NCBI GenBank assembly: GCA_949440065.1
Contig: CASRZP010000026.1
Span: 1 to 15,550, forward strand
Origin: an uncultured Bacilli bacterium
GTDB taxonomy: Bacteria; Bacillota_I; Bacilli_A; RF39; UBA660
Reading direction: 5' to 3'
Length of the DNA: 15,550 nucleotides
The position numbers and the translations under genes are program-made. Below the pieces are notes generated by a model. It was not told the origin of the DNA and searched no databases. It worked only from the letters and a program-made list of their open reading frames with translations. Of the stretch, positions 1 to 7,893 are shown piece after piece; positions within the stretch are counted from its first letter, which is position 1, and each line of letters starts with the position of its first letter.

Positions 1-83
1 CGACTTATTGCTTTTTTTGTATATAAAAGGTGTCACATCAATTGTAACGCTACAAAAATTATTTTTATCTTTTAACATGTTAA

Positions 84-112
84 TGTACAAATGAAATTAT
101 TTTTGATATAAT
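84..112 (+). promoter_or_regulatory. Sigma-A promoter of der
   Basis: A TGTACA -35 box (84-89) is separated by 17 bp from a TATAAT -10 box (107-112). TGA directly precedes the -10, giving an extended TGN motif. Transcription would start near 119, just before the der ribosome binding site GAGGTGA. The 83 bases upstream show no gene. Confidence 0.6.
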
Positions 113-133
113 ACCACTAGCGAGGTGATATAT

Positions 134-1438
134 ATGCATTTACCTACTGTAGCCTTAGTTGGTAGACCAAATGTTGGAAAAAGTACCATTTTTAATAAAA
201 TCGTTGGTGAGCGTATTGCCATAATTGAAGATACCCCTGGAGTTACTAGAGATAGATTATATCAAGAAGCAACTTACAATGATTATACTTTTCATTTAAT
301 CGATACAGGAGGAATCGACGTTGGTAATGATTTATTCAATCAAGAAATCAAGGTGCAAGCAGAAATTGCTATTGAAGAAGCTGATGTGATTGTATTTATC
401 GTTGATGGTAAAGAAGGACTAACAAAAAATGATTTAGCTGTACGAGATATTTTACGTAAGTCTAATAAAAAAGTAATTGTTGCTATCAATAAAATGGATA
501 ATAAAAGTGCCATGGATAATTTATATGACTTTTACGAATTAGGGTTTGAACATTATATTCCTTTTAGTGCTATACATAATACGGGATATGTTGATTTAAT
601 GGATGAAATTGTTAAAGATTTACCGAAAAAGGAAATGGAAGAAGATAATCGATTAAAGTTTTGCTTAATTGGTAGACCAAATGTGGGAAAAAGTAGCCTA
701 ACCAATGCTTTATTAAACGAAAATCGTCATATTGTTAGTGATATAGCAGGAACCACAAGAGATGCTATTGATAGTACGCTAACTTATGAGGGAGTAGAAT
801 ATGTACTAATTGATACCGCGGGAATGAGGAAGAAAGGAAAAGTATTTGAATCTATCGAAAAGTATAGCCTTCTTCGTTCATTAAAAAGCATTGAACGTAG
901 TGATATTTGTTTAGTTATTTTAGATGCTGAAAGTGGAATTACAGAACATGATAAACATATCGCTGGGTATGCGATTGAAAAAGGGAAAGGTCTAATTCTA
1001 GTAGTAAACAAATGGGATACGGTAAAAGATACCACCATTAAGGAATACACTGAGCTAATTCGAAAAGAATTTCAGTTTTGTACTTATGCACCTATTGTCT
1101 TTTTATCAGCACTAACCAAAAAAAGAATTCACACACTGATGCCTGAGGTGTTAACTGTAGCGGAAAACATTACTAGAGAAATCAAAACCAGTGTATTAAA
1201 TGATGTTATTTCAGAAGCTTACCAATTAAATTTACCACCAACGTATAAAACCAATCGTTTAAAAATTTACTTTGCCAATCAATCAGGAGTTAAACCTCCT
1301 AAGTTTACATTACATGTAAATAATAAAGGACTAGTGCATTTTTCTTATGAAAGATATTTAGAAAACCAACTGCGAGCAAACTTTGCATTAGAAGGAACAC
1401 CAATTATTTTACAATTTAAAAATCGAGGTGAAGAATAA
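134..1438 (+). CDS. der: Ribosome biogenesis GTPase Der (EngA)
   Basis: Der is a tandem-GTPase protein that associates with the 50S subunit and is needed for its late assembly. The first G domain shows GRPNVGKS (residues 10-17), DTGG (57-60) and NKMD (119-122). The second shows GRPNVGKS (180-187), DTAGM and NKWD. A C-terminal KH-like domain ends the protein. The length of 434 residues is normal for the family. The ATG at 134 is chosen because the upstream in-frame GTG at 125 lies inside the ribosome binding site GAGGTGA. A small gene overlaps its stop codon by one base, so the two are probably co-transcribed. The identification is secure. Confidence 0.98.
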   Translation: MHLPTVALVGRPNVGKSTIFNKIVGERIAIIEDTPGVTRDRLYQEATYNDYTFHLIDTGGIDVGNDLFNQEIKVQAEIAIEEADVIVFIVDGKEGLTKNDLAVRDILRKSNKKVIVAINKMDNKSAMDNLYDFYELGFEHYIPFSAIHNTGYVDLMDEIVKDLPKKEMEEDNRLKFCLIGRPNVGKSSLTNALLNENRHIVSDIAGTTRDAIDSTLTYEGVEYVLIDTAGMRKKGKVFESIEKYSLLRSLKSIERSDICLVILDAESGITEHDKHIAGYAIEKGKGLILVVNKWDTVKDTTIKEYTELIRKEFQFCTYAPIVFLSALTKKRIHTLMPEVLTVAENITREIKTSVLNDVISEAYQLNLPPTYKTNRLKIYFANQSGVKPPKFTLHVNNKGLVHFSYERYLENQLRANFALEGTPIILQFKNRGEE

Positions 1439-1620
1439 TGAATTTTTTTAAACGAGAAAATCCTAAAACGATTTTAGAAGGACTAGATAGGGCTCAAGAA
1501 GTGATGGATGAACGCTACCAGAAAGGTCAAATGTCACTAGAGGCTTATCAAAAACAAGCAATGGCCTTTAGAAAACAACGAGAAAAATATGAAAAGAAAG
1601 TAAAAAAGAATAAAGTTTAA
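1438..1620 (+). CDS. Small charged coiled-coil protein, co-transcribed with der
   Basis: A 60-residue protein rich in Lys, Glu and Gln, with a predicted long helix and no cysteine or membrane segment. Its ATG overlaps the der stop codon (TAATG), which suggests translational coupling. The bases GAGGTGA at the end of der act as its ribosome binding site. I do not recognise the family. The tight coupling supports a real gene, and the helical basic C-terminus (Lys-rich last 10 residues) would suit RNA or ribosome contact, but that is only a guess. A T7 run at 1443-1449 near its start is read in frame without disruption. Confidence 0.75.
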   Translation: MNFFKRENPKTILEGLDRAQEVMDERYQKGQMSLEAYQKQAMAFRKQREKYEKKVKKNKV

Positions 1621-1629
1621 CCAAAAATT

Positions 1630-1656
1630 CTCCTCATCATATATTAGATGTAGGAG
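1630..1656 (+). promoter_or_regulatory. Hairpin overlapping the spoVIF ribosome binding site
   Basis: The sequence CTCCTCATC (1630-1638) pairs with GATGTAGGAG (1647-1656) across an 8-base loop with one bulged base. The 3' arm contains most of the Shine-Dalgarno AGGAGG (1652-1657) of the gene starting at 1665. A run of five T follows, so the structure could also act as a weak terminator after der. Confidence 0.45.
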
Positions 1657-1664
1657 GTATTTTT

Positions 1665-1904
1665 ATGTTTCAAGATGCTTTTTTTAAAAAGGTGGAGAAA
1701 AAAACGAATGTCAGTAAAGATACAATTTTATCTTTAGCGAATAAATTACAAAGTAACGATATGAAGGATGAGAAGGTATTAAAAGAGGTCATCCAAGAGA
1801 TCAGCAAATTAACAGGAAGAGAAGTAAGTGATGAGAAAACGCAAAAAATCATTAATGCGATTAAAAAAGATGATGTTCCTAAAAATATAGATCAGATGTT
1901 TTAA
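1665..1904 (+). CDS. SpoVIF-family sporulation protein
   Basis: A 79-residue protein resembling the stage VI sporulation protein F family. These small proteins act late in sporulation and contribute to spore coat assembly and germination in Bacillus. Visible similarities are the N-terminal FFKKVEKKTNV segment, then DTILSLANKLQSNDMKDEKVL and a central ISKLTGREVS region. It has no signal peptide or membrane segment, so it is probably cytoplasmic in the mother cell. AGGAGG lies 7 bases before the ATG. It sits between der and spoIVA, both part of a sporulation-rich neighbourhood. A T7 run at 1679-1685 is kept in frame. The family call rests on remembered motif resemblance. Confidence 0.8.
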   Translation: MFQDAFFKKVEKKTNVSKDTILSLANKLQSNDMKDEKVLKEVIQEISKLTGREVSDEKTQKIINAIKKDDVPKNIDQMF

Positions 1905-1920
1905 GATAGTTGATACTATC

Positions 1921-1959
1921 AACGCAAATAGACAAAACGTATCTTGAATGCGTTTTTTT
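1921..1959 (+). terminator. Terminator after spoVIF
   Basis: AACGCA (1921-1926) pairs with TGCGTT (1949-1954), and the T run continues to 1959. A second short hairpin, GATAGT-TGAT-ACTATC (1905-1920), lies directly before it. The unit closes the der-spoVIF group. Confidence 0.6.
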
Positions 1960-2128
1960 ATTGTTTAAATAAATCACTTAATTTTATTCACAACAAATAT
2001 TGTCAATTGCATCATTTTGCTCTTGATGAGGCAATTAGAATAAAAGTGATGCATTTTAAAAAATTTCATATACACCAATTAAATAGCAAATTACTTACTA
2101 TTATTTACTTTTTAAAAACTTTTTCTCA

Positions 2129-2170
2129 TTAGAAAATTCATTGACTATTTTCTAAATTTCATCTTATAAT
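2129..2170 (+). promoter_or_regulatory. Promoter with a 9-bp inverted repeat around the -35 box
   Basis: TTGACT (2141-2146) and TATAAT (2165-2170) are spaced by 18 bp, a good sigma-A-type promoter for the gene at 2200. A perfect inverted repeat, TTAGAAAAT (2129-2137) and ATTTTCTAA (2147-2155), brackets the -35 box with a 9-base spacer. This geometry fits a repressor operator, although the arms are AT-rich. Confidence 0.6.
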
Positions 2171-2199
2171 ATGAGTATAATAAAATAACAGGAGGCTAT

Positions 2200-2493
2200 A
2201 TGATAACAGGTGTATATAAAATTATTTTAAGAAAAGGTTTATGGATCAAAACAGGAACGATATCTATTCGACTAGTGGATAATCAGTTAAATGGAATAAT
2301 TACGATAGCACGAAAAGAAAATGAGTTCACAGGAACCTTTAATGGTACAACTTTATTTATCGAAGGTGTTTTACAACTTCCTATTGGGGAAACGTATTAT
2401 AGTGCCAAAGGAAAAGTAGTAGATAACCAAATTACGATGGACTTTACGACGGATAAAGGACCAATGGTTTTAACAGGTAAACGAAACGATTAA
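2200..2493 (+). CDS. Hypothetical beta-rich small protein
   Basis: A 97-residue protein of unknown function. The sequence alternates hydrophobic and polar residues, with glycine turns, in a pattern expected of a small beta barrel or sandwich. It has no cysteine, signal peptide or membrane segment, so it is probably cytoplasmic. AGGAGG (2190-2195) lies 4 bases before the ATG. The gene stands alone, with its own promoter upstream and a terminator directly downstream. I do not recognise a family and propose no function. Confidence 0.75.
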   Translation: MITGVYKIILRKGLWIKTGTISIRLVDNQLNGIITIARKENEFTGTFNGTTLFIEGVLQLPIGETYYSAKGKVVDNQITMDFTTDKGPMVLTGKRND

Positions 2494-2514
2494 TTTTTCC
2501 ATAAAGAAGAAAAG

Positions 2515-2538
2515 GCAAAAGAAAATTTTGCTTTTTTT
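2515..2538 (+). terminator. Terminator after the 97-residue gene
   Basis: GCAAAA (2515-2520) pairs with TTTTGC (2526-2531) around a 5-base loop and is followed by seven T. It begins about 20 bases after the stop codon. The 184 bases from here to spoIVA are AT-rich and show no gene and no clear sigma-E promoter. Confidence 0.75.
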
Positions 2539-2722
2539 GTAAAATTTCATTATAGAAATAGTAAAAATATATAAAAACTACAACAATATTTTCTTACTCA
2601 ATCAAGATAAAACGTATATCATGATAATTACTATTTTATTCGATCAAAATTTCAAATGTTTTTTTCATATAAGGTCTAACTTTGTCATAAAGTTAAAGTG
2701 AAAGCAAAGAAAAGGTGAGATT

Positions 2723-4198
2723 ATGGAAAAAATTGAAATTATTAAAAACATTGCCGAGCGAACTGGAGGAGACATTTATCTTGGGGTAGTAGGAGCAGTT
2801 CGAACAGGTAAAAGTACTTTTATTAAAAAGATGATTGAAACACTAGTTGTTCCTCATATTGAAGATGAGTATGAAAGAAAACGTGCCTTAGATGAGATTC
2901 CTCAAAGTGCAGCAGGAAAAACCATTATGACAACGGAACCTAAGTTTGTGCCAAATCACGCTGCAAAGGTTAAAATTGATGATTTTACTTGTAACATTCG
3001 TTTAATCGACTGTGTTGGGTATGTAATTGATAATGCTAAAGGAGCAGAAGATGAAAATGGACCTCGGATGGTAAAAACACCATGGTACGATGATGAAATT
3101 CCTTTTGTTGAAGCAGCTGAAATTGGTACAGAAAAAGTCATTAAAGACCATTCTACCATTGGAATTGTGGTGACTACTGATGGTTCAATTGGAGAATTTA
3201 ATAGAAAAGATTATCTTGAAGCTGAAACTAGAGTCATTAGTGAACTAAAAGAAATTGGAAAACCGTTTATCGTTTTGTTAAACTCAACCCATCCAATGTT
3301 ACCAGAAACACAAAAAATTGCAGAAAATCTGCAAGAAGAACATCGAGTACCTGTTATGCCTATTAACATTGATACGATGAATGAAAAAGAAATGTATGAT
3401 ATTTTAAGAGAAGCTTTATATGAATTTCCTATTTTAGAAGTAAAAGTTGATATGCCTGAATGGATCGCTATTTTAAGTGCTAAACATCCAATTAAGAAAA
3501 GTTATGTATCAGCAATTAAAGAAAGTGTAATTGAAGTGGATAAATTAAGAGATATTGAACATATTACTAAGCATTTTTTAGACCATGATTGTATTGAAAA
3601 ATCTTATTTATCCGAGGTAAATCCTGCAACTGGAGAAATTACTGTAACACTAACGGCACCTAATGGGTTATATAATCAAGTCTTAAAGGATATTATTCAA
3701 ATTGATGTTAGAAATAAAGCTCAGCTGTTATCATTATTCCAAGGTTTTAAAGAAGCAAAGGAAGAGTATGATCAAATAAAGTATGCTCTAAAGATGGTAA
3801 AACAAACAGGATACGGTGTAGCTACACCAACGTTATCGGATATGAAACTAGATACACCAGAAATTACAAAACAAGGTAGCAGATATGGAGTGAAATTAAA
3901 AGCTGTAGCACCTAGTATTCATATGATAAGAGTCGATGTGCAAAGTACATTTGAACCTATCATTGGAAGTGAGGTACAAAGTAAGGAACTAATTAATTAT
4001 TTGATGAAAGATTATGAAACAGAACCAGGAAATATCTGGAAATCAGAAATCTTTGGTAGAAGTTTAGATGTCATTGTACAAGAAGGAATTCAATCAAAAA
4101 TTTCGATGATGCCTGATAATATTCGTTATAAATTACAAAATACGTTAACCAAAATTGTAAATAAGGGTTCTAATAACATGATCGCAATTGTATTATAA
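2723..4198 (+). CDS. spoIVA: Stage IV sporulation protein A, coat morphogenesis ATPase
   Basis: SpoIVA is made in the mother cell. It hydrolyses ATP to polymerise into a basement layer on the forespore surface, onto which the spore coat is built. The Walker A motif GAVRTGKS is at residues 24-31, with the catalytic-site lysine at 30. The Walker B-like LIDCVG follows at 94-98, with TEPKF (71-75) as a conserved sensor region. The length of 491 residues is close to the Bacillus protein, and the C-terminus NMIAIVL matches the family. AAAGGTGAGA precedes the ATG. Its terminator hairpin begins at the stop codon and overlaps the end of a convergent gene. The presence of an intact copy is the best evidence that this organism sporulates. 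Confidence 0.98.
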   Translation: MEKIEIIKNIAERTGGDIYLGVVGAVRTGKSTFIKKMIETLVVPHIEDEYERKRALDEIPQSAAGKTIMTTEPKFVPNHAAKVKIDDFTCNIRLIDCVGYVIDNAKGAEDENGPRMVKTPWYDDEIPFVEAAEIGTEKVIKDHSTIGIVVTTDGSIGEFNRKDYLEAETRVISELKEIGKPFIVLLNSTHPMLPETQKIAENLQEEHRVPVMPINIDTMNEKEMYDILREALYEFPILEVKVDMPEWIAILSAKHPIKKSYVSAIKESVIEVDKLRDIEHITKHFLDHDCIEKSYLSEVNPATGEITVTLTAPNGLYNQVLKDIIQIDVRNKAQLLSLFQGFKEAKEEYDQIKYALKMVKQTGYGVATPTLSDMKLDTPEITKQGSRYGVKLKAVAPSIHMIRVDVQSTFEPIIGSEVQSKELINYLMKDYETEPGNIWKSEIFGRSLDVIVQEGIQSKISMMPDNIRYKLQNTLTKIVNKGSNNMIAIVL

Positions 4199-4672
4199 AG
4201 GACATTTGTCCTTTTTAATTTTGGGATAACTTTTTACTTCTAGTGCTTCTTCTCCATAAACAAAGTCCACATTTTCAATAATTTTTAGTAATTCTTCTTT
4301 AGAAAAACAAGATAAATTTTGGTAAAGAAACTTTTGATGAAGATAAATATCTCCTTTAGTCAATAAGTCAAAATCATCGGTTTTGATGTATATGGTACTA
4401 TCTAGAAAAATGGTTATTTTTAAATCAATTAAACACCTTGAAAATTCTAAGTCGTCTATTCGATGTAGCTGTAAAAAGGAACCTAGCATTTCATGATGAA
4501 AAATAAGCATTTTGTAGTATCCTTTTAATTCTAGTTTATAAATGGTATTTAATTTTAAGATTAACTCTTTTAATACACTAGATAAATCTTCATCATCAAT
4601 GCTTTTAAGGTCTAAGTAATCTTCGTTTATGAATATTGTGGTATCCTCGATATCGTAATTAATAATATGCAT
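4193..4672 (-). CDS. Hypothetical protein convergent with spoIVA
   Basis: A 159-residue acidic protein of unknown family, rich in Asp, Leu and Ile, with alternating predicted helices and strands. It has no signal peptide or membrane helix. The ATG at 4672 (MHIINYDIED) is chosen over an upstream in-frame start at 4798. GGTGAT lies a few bases before it, and a sigma-A promoter placed at 4706-4734 would begin transcription downstream of the longer start. The longer N-terminus would also overlap the opposite gene's promoter. Its 3' end overlaps spoIVA by 6 bp tail to tail. A CATACAAT box resembling a sigma-E -10 element lies at 4687-4694 in its leader, so a sporulation role is possible but unproven. 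Confidence 0.7.
   Translation of the reverse strand: MHIINYDIEDTTIFINEDYLDLKSIDDEDLSSVLKELILKLNTIYKLELKGYYKMLIFHHEMLGSFLQLHRIDDLEFSRCLIDLKITIFLDSTIYIKTDDFDLLTKGDIYLHQKFLYQNLSCFSKEELLKIIENVDFVYGEEALEVKSYPKIKKDKCPL
4197..4216 (+). terminator. spoIVA terminator inside the convergent gene's end
   Basis: AAAGGAC (4197-4203) pairs perfectly with GTCCTTT (4208-4214) around ATTT, with a T run to 4216. It starts inside the spoIVA stop codon and also encodes the last residues of the convergent gene ending at 4193. Confidence 0.75.
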
Positions 4673-4705
4673 ACTATCACCAATGTATTGTATGACATTT
4701 TGCAC

Positions 4706-4734
4706 ATTATGACAAAAAATAAGCTTTTTTTCAA
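4706..4734 (-). promoter_or_regulatory. Sigma-A promoter of the 4193-4672 gene
   Basis: On the minus strand, TTGAAA (4734-4729) and CATAAT (4711-4706) are spaced by exactly 17 bp. Transcription would start about 28 bases before the chosen ATG. Confidence 0.6.
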
Positions 4735-4761
4735 TTTTTTCTAGAAATATATTAATCAATA

Positions 4762-4775
4762 TGATACAATATAAT
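4762..4775 (+). promoter_or_regulatory. Extended -10 promoter of the HA-domain gene
   Basis: TGATACAAT is an extended -10 element (TGN before TACAAT at 4765-4770), overlapping a second TATAAT at 4770-4775. No good -35 box is seen, which is common for extended -10 promoters. It diverges from the promoter at 4706-4734. Confidence 0.45.
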
Positions 4776-4820
4776 AACGTTTTATCTGCGTATTTCAAAA
4801 ATTTTACTGAGGTGATGATA

Positions 4821-5219
4821 ATGAAAGATAAAGATAGTCAAGAGCTAAGTTTACAGGAAATAAATCAAGTGAAAAAACCAAAGCATAGAAAAAGTACATT
4901 ACGATGGGAGAAAATGTACAGTTATGCACTAAAGTACTATAAACATCATGGTGATTTAGAAGTACCAAAGTCTTTCAAGACAAATGATGGTTTCACTTTT
5001 GATAAAAATGGTACAATTAACCTTGGAAGGTGGATTTACTATCAAAGAAGACTTATATTAAAAGGAAATGAACGTGAACAATTATTAGCTTTAAAATCTA
5101 TGCTCTATCAATATAAAGAAAAAGCACTCCAAATGAATGATACTGAACAAGAAAAGCAAACTATTACAGAAGATAGTAACACTTCTTCTATAAAAAAACA
5201 AAAAGTAAAGAAACTCTAA
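4821..5219 (+). CDS. Helicase-associated (HA) domain protein
   Basis: A 132-residue protein carrying one domain like the helicase-associated (HA) domain, a short helical module usually found in tandem at the C-terminus of bacterial and plant helicases and thought to bind nucleic acid. Visible hallmarks are RWEKMYSYALKYYKHHGDL, then the VP turn (LEVP), the GxLGRWIYYQR segment, and leucine-rich helices after it. Here the domain stands alone without a helicase. The N-terminus is basic, and the C-terminal tail is rich in Lys, Glu and Gln. The ATG at 4821 follows GAGGTGA. A start at 4761 would lie on the -10 element. The gene ends head-on against the zincin gene, sharing a terminator. The molecular role is unknown. 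Confidence 0.75.
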   Translation: MKDKDSQELSLQEINQVKKPKHRKSTLRWEKMYSYALKYYKHHGDLEVPKSFKTNDGFTFDKNGTINLGRWIYYQRRLILKGNEREQLLALKSMLYQYKEKALQMNDTEQEKQTITEDSNTSSIKKQKVKKL

Positions 5220-5241
5220 ATTAAAATTTCTTTACTTTTTT
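5200..5241. terminator. Bidirectional terminator shared by convergent genes
   Basis: A 14-bp perfect stem (5200-5213 with 5227-5240) has A-rich and T-rich flanks, so it can work in both directions. It overlaps the final codons of both the gene ending at 5219 (+) and the gene ending at 5221 (-). Confidence 0.75.
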
Positions 5242-6276
5242 TGTTGTTAAATTTTCTTTTTGTAACTCATTCATATATTGGGTAATAGCATCAAGCATTT
5301 TTTTAGGAAAGTTGTTATCGCTTAAGTCAATTCCTATGCTAAGACAAATATCAAAAACTGACTCGTCTAAAAATTCATGAATATGATTGTTTACATAAAC
5401 AATATCATGAAAATCGGCATAATAACGTGCATAAATGGCTAAAAATGTTCCTAAAACATAACGATAATTCCTAGCGATAAATGCTCTACTTAATATTTTC
5501 CCAAGACTTTTCGGATTTTCCTTTAGTTCTTCTTGATAATATTCTTCTTCATTAGATAATCTTTGGTACAAGTCTTTGCATTCTTTTTGAAATGACTTCT
5601 CCTTAATATCACAAAAATACTTTTGTAACCATGTAACAGAATTATCATCTAGAGCACCAAACTTTACATACGCTAGTAAAACATATTCATATCGATAAAG
5701 GGAACGTGAAGAACATATGGTATTTTTCATTCTATCGAAATAGTTTATTTCATCTAACGGAATACCTCTTTCTAAGAGATAAAAAAGAGCGTACGTTTCA
5801 AAATAAATCGATAAAAATTCAGTCAAGTAATACCTATTTTGTGTTTTTTTATCCCAATTGGTATAATGAATAAATTCATGAATTAAAGCGATTACATCAT
5901 CATAATTGAAGTTTCTAGCAATATTGATTAACTTTGTCAATTGACCTTTTTCTTCAATTCTTACACATTGTGAATCTTCATATTCTTGGTTATACCCAAA
6001 ATCTAATTCACCACTTTGAATTAGCCCATCAAAACTTAGTAGATAACTTTTATCCATTTGCTCAATGATATCTCTAGCTAGAAAATAAACCTCTTCATAT
6101 GTCAAACGATTTTGTATGGTTTTATTTTCTAACGAATATTTTTTCATTAAATCTAAAAACGAATCATTCAATCTAGCAATTTTATTCATTTTTTCTAATA
6201 AAAAAGAATCATTTTTTTCCAAATATTTGCAAATTTCATTCAAATAAAAATTTAATTTTTGATAAATTTCTTGCAC
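5221..6276 (-). CDS. HExxH zincin-like metallopeptidase, M3-like
   Basis: A 351-residue, largely helical protein with the zinc-binding motif HEFIH at residues 133-137. A second acidic ligand candidate, E160, sits in a FETYA segment 27 residues after the first histidine. This arrangement is that of gluzincins such as the M3 oligopeptidases, but the protein is much shorter than a true oligoendopeptidase. No signal peptide or membrane segment is seen, so it should act in the cytoplasm. The start codon is GTG, preceded by a strong purine run (AAAGGGGGGAA). The gene lies 52 bp after engB, with a terminator between them. A second protein of the same general design is encoded at 14291-15103. The substrate is unknown. 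Confidence 0.65.
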   Translation of the reverse strand: MQEIYQKLNFYLNEICKYLEKNDSFLLEKMNKIARLNDSFLDLMKKYSLENKTIQNRLTYEEVYFLARDIIEQMDKSYLLSFDGLIQSGELDFGYNQEYEDSQCVRIEEKGQLTKLINIARNFNYDDVIALIHEFIHYTNWDKKTQNRYYLTEFLSIYFETYALFYLLERGIPLDEINYFDRMKNTICSSRSLYRYEYVLLAYVKFGALDDNSVTWLQKYFCDIKEKSFQKECKDLYQRLSNEEEYYQEELKENPKSLGKILSRAFIARNYRYVLGTFLAIYARYYADFHDIVYVNNHIHEFLDESVFDICLSIGIDLSDNNFPKKMLDAITQYMNELQKENLTTKKVKKF

Positions 6277-6294
6277 TTACTTCCCCCCTTTAAG

Positions 6295-6324
6295 AAAAAG
6301 AACCTTTTTTATGCTTTAGGTTCC
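6295..6324 (-). terminator. Terminator after engB
   Basis: On the minus strand, GAACC (from 6323-6319) pairs with GGTTC (from 6304-6300), followed by TTTTT (6299-6295). It lies just past the engB stop codon and before the next gene's GTG start. Confidence 0.6.
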
Positions 6325-6328
6325 TTTT

Positions 6329-6922
6329 TTAAATCGTCTCTACCATACAACTGGATATTTTATTTAAGACTTCTTCCCTACCTAACTTGGTGATACTTGA
6401 AAATAAAATCATATCATCACCCATTACTAAATCAAAAGCTTCTAACAATTGTTTTTTTGTTTTTTCATGCTTACTTGATGATATTTTATCTACTTTTGTG
6501 GCAACGATAGTTACAGGAATATGATAATATTTTAAGAAATTATACATGATTAAATCATCTTCCATTGCTTTATGGCGAAAATCTACTAGCATGAAAACTC
6601 GTTTTAATGGCGTTCTTTTTTCTAGATATTCTTCAATCATCATACCAAATTTTTGTTGTTGTTTTTTATCCACTGCCGCATACCCGTAACCTGGAACATC
6701 CACTAGATAAAAAGATTGATTGACAATATAAAAATTTAACGTTTGTGTTTTTCCAGGACGAGATGAGATTCTTGCAATATTCTTTCTTGCTACAATGGTA
6801 TTAATAAAACTACTTTTTCCAACGTTTGACCTTCCTACTAGCAAAAACTCTGGTAAATTGTTTTCTGGATATTGACTTCTTCTTACCGCGGTAACTGCTA
6901 AATCAACGTCATTAATCTTCAT
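6329..6922 (-). CDS. engB: Ribosome biogenesis GTP-binding protein YsxC/EngB
   Basis: This is the single-domain TRAFAC GTPase required for late 50S subunit assembly. Motifs seen are GRSNVGKS (G1, residues 30-37), the switch region RPGKTQ, DVPGYGYA (G3), and TKVDK (G4) toward the C-terminus. The length of 197 residues matches the family. The ATG at 6922 is used because AAGGAGGAG lies a few bases before it and the family normally starts close to this point. The longer frame to 6970 would add 16 atypical residues inside nrnA. It overlaps nrnA by 11 bp and is the last gene of the ackA-nrnA-engB operon. Confidence 0.96.
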   Translation of the reverse strand: MKINDVDLAVTAVRRSQYPENNLPEFLLVGRSNVGKSSFINTIVARKNIARISSRPGKTQTLNFYIVNQSFYLVDVPGYGYAAVDKKQQQKFGMMIEEYLEKRTPLKRVFMLVDFRHKAMEDDLIMYNFLKYYHIPVTIVATKVDKISSSKHEKTKKQLLEAFDLVMGDDMILFSSITKLGREEVLNKISSCMVETI

Positions 6923-7883
6923 TAGGAATCTCCTCCTTGATACTTTCTTTGTATTTTTTACATACTTCATCTAATTCATTCACTAATTCAAGTGCCTTTT
7001 CAAAGGAAGTTACCCTAGCACCTGATGCAAATACATGGCCTCCACCGTTATACTTTTCAGCAACAAAATTAATTACTGGCCCACGAGAACGAATACCTAT
7101 ACGAATGATATCATTTTTCACATCTTCTGTTATCGTTACCCATACGTAGATTTCTTCAATAAAATTAAAATTATTAATCATGTTACCAGCTGAGGCACTA
7201 TCTACACCAAACTGGTTAATCAAATCATTGGTAATTTTAATGTATCCTACCCCATTTGGTGTAATCATCATGTTCTCTCCAATATAACCTTGCAGTCTAA
7301 CTTCACTCATAGGACGTAAATACAAATTTTGGTATAAAGAAAACAAATCATCTAATTGATATTCTTCAATCAAATTGGCAATTAAGCGAAACAATTTTGG
7401 TGTTGCTGTATTAAATAAGAAACGATTAGTATCAGATACTATTCCCATGAATAAATGACTAGCAATTTCCTTATTCATCTTAAGTTTACAACTAGTAATA
7501 AATTCTAGCAAAATTTCACAAGTACTACCTGCTTTATCATCAATGTACTCCACATCACAAAACTTTTCCACAAAAGGATGATGATCGATTTTAATCGAGT
7601 AAGCAAAATCAGAAACATCTACTCCATCTACCCTTTTTTGATCTGGGGTATCTAAAACAATCAACAACGTTTCATTGTCTATTTCTAATTTATCTAGTTT
7701 TCCCATATAGTGAAATTTAGCACTTCCGTTACCTACAGCCATTACTTTTTTATTGGGAAAAGCAAGTAAAATGGTATCCCGTAGCGCCACTTGACTAGCT
7801 AGAGCATCAGGGTCTACTCCAATATGTCTAGCTATGACAATCGTATCGTACTTTTTAATCAAGCGTAATATTTTTTTAAACAT
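6912..7883 (-). CDS. nrnA: DHH/DHHA1 phosphoesterase, NrnA-like oligoribonuclease/pAp phosphatase
   Basis: NrnA-type enzymes degrade 2-5 nt RNA fragments and, in many species, dephosphorylate 3'-phosphoadenosine 5'-phosphate (pAp). Metal-binding motifs are visible in order: HIGVDPD (residues 20-26), LDTPD (78-81), DHH (100-102) and SDTN (150-153). The C-terminal DHHA1 substrate motif GGGHVFASG is at 280-288. The length of 323 residues fits. It starts 10 bp after ackA, with only a weak AGGA before the ATG, and overlaps engB by 11 bp, so it is translated from the ackA transcript. Whether it is active on pAp, on nano-RNA or on cyclic dinucleotide products cannot be told from sequence alone. Confidence 0.9.
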   Translation of the reverse strand: MFKKILRLIKKYDTIVIARHIGVDPDALASQVALRDTILLAFPNKKVMAVGNGSAKFHYMGKLDKLEIDNETLLIVLDTPDQKRVDGVDVSDFAYSIKIDHHPFVEKFCDVEYIDDKAGSTCEILLEFITSCKLKMNKEIASHLFMGIVSDTNRFLFNTATPKLFRLIANLIEEYQLDDLFSLYQNLYLRPMSEVRLQGYIGENMMITPNGVGYIKITNDLINQFGVDSASAGNMINNFNFIEEIYVWVTITEDVKNDIIRIGIRSRGPVINFVAEKYNGGGHVFASGARVTSFEKALELVNELDEVCKKYKESIKEEIPNED

Positions 7884-7893
7884 AACTTTTTTC

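Noticed and set aside
1944..2132. Open frame of 62 codons on the + strand
   Set aside because: It begins inside the T run of the spoVIF terminator, has no ribosome binding site, and resembles no protein.
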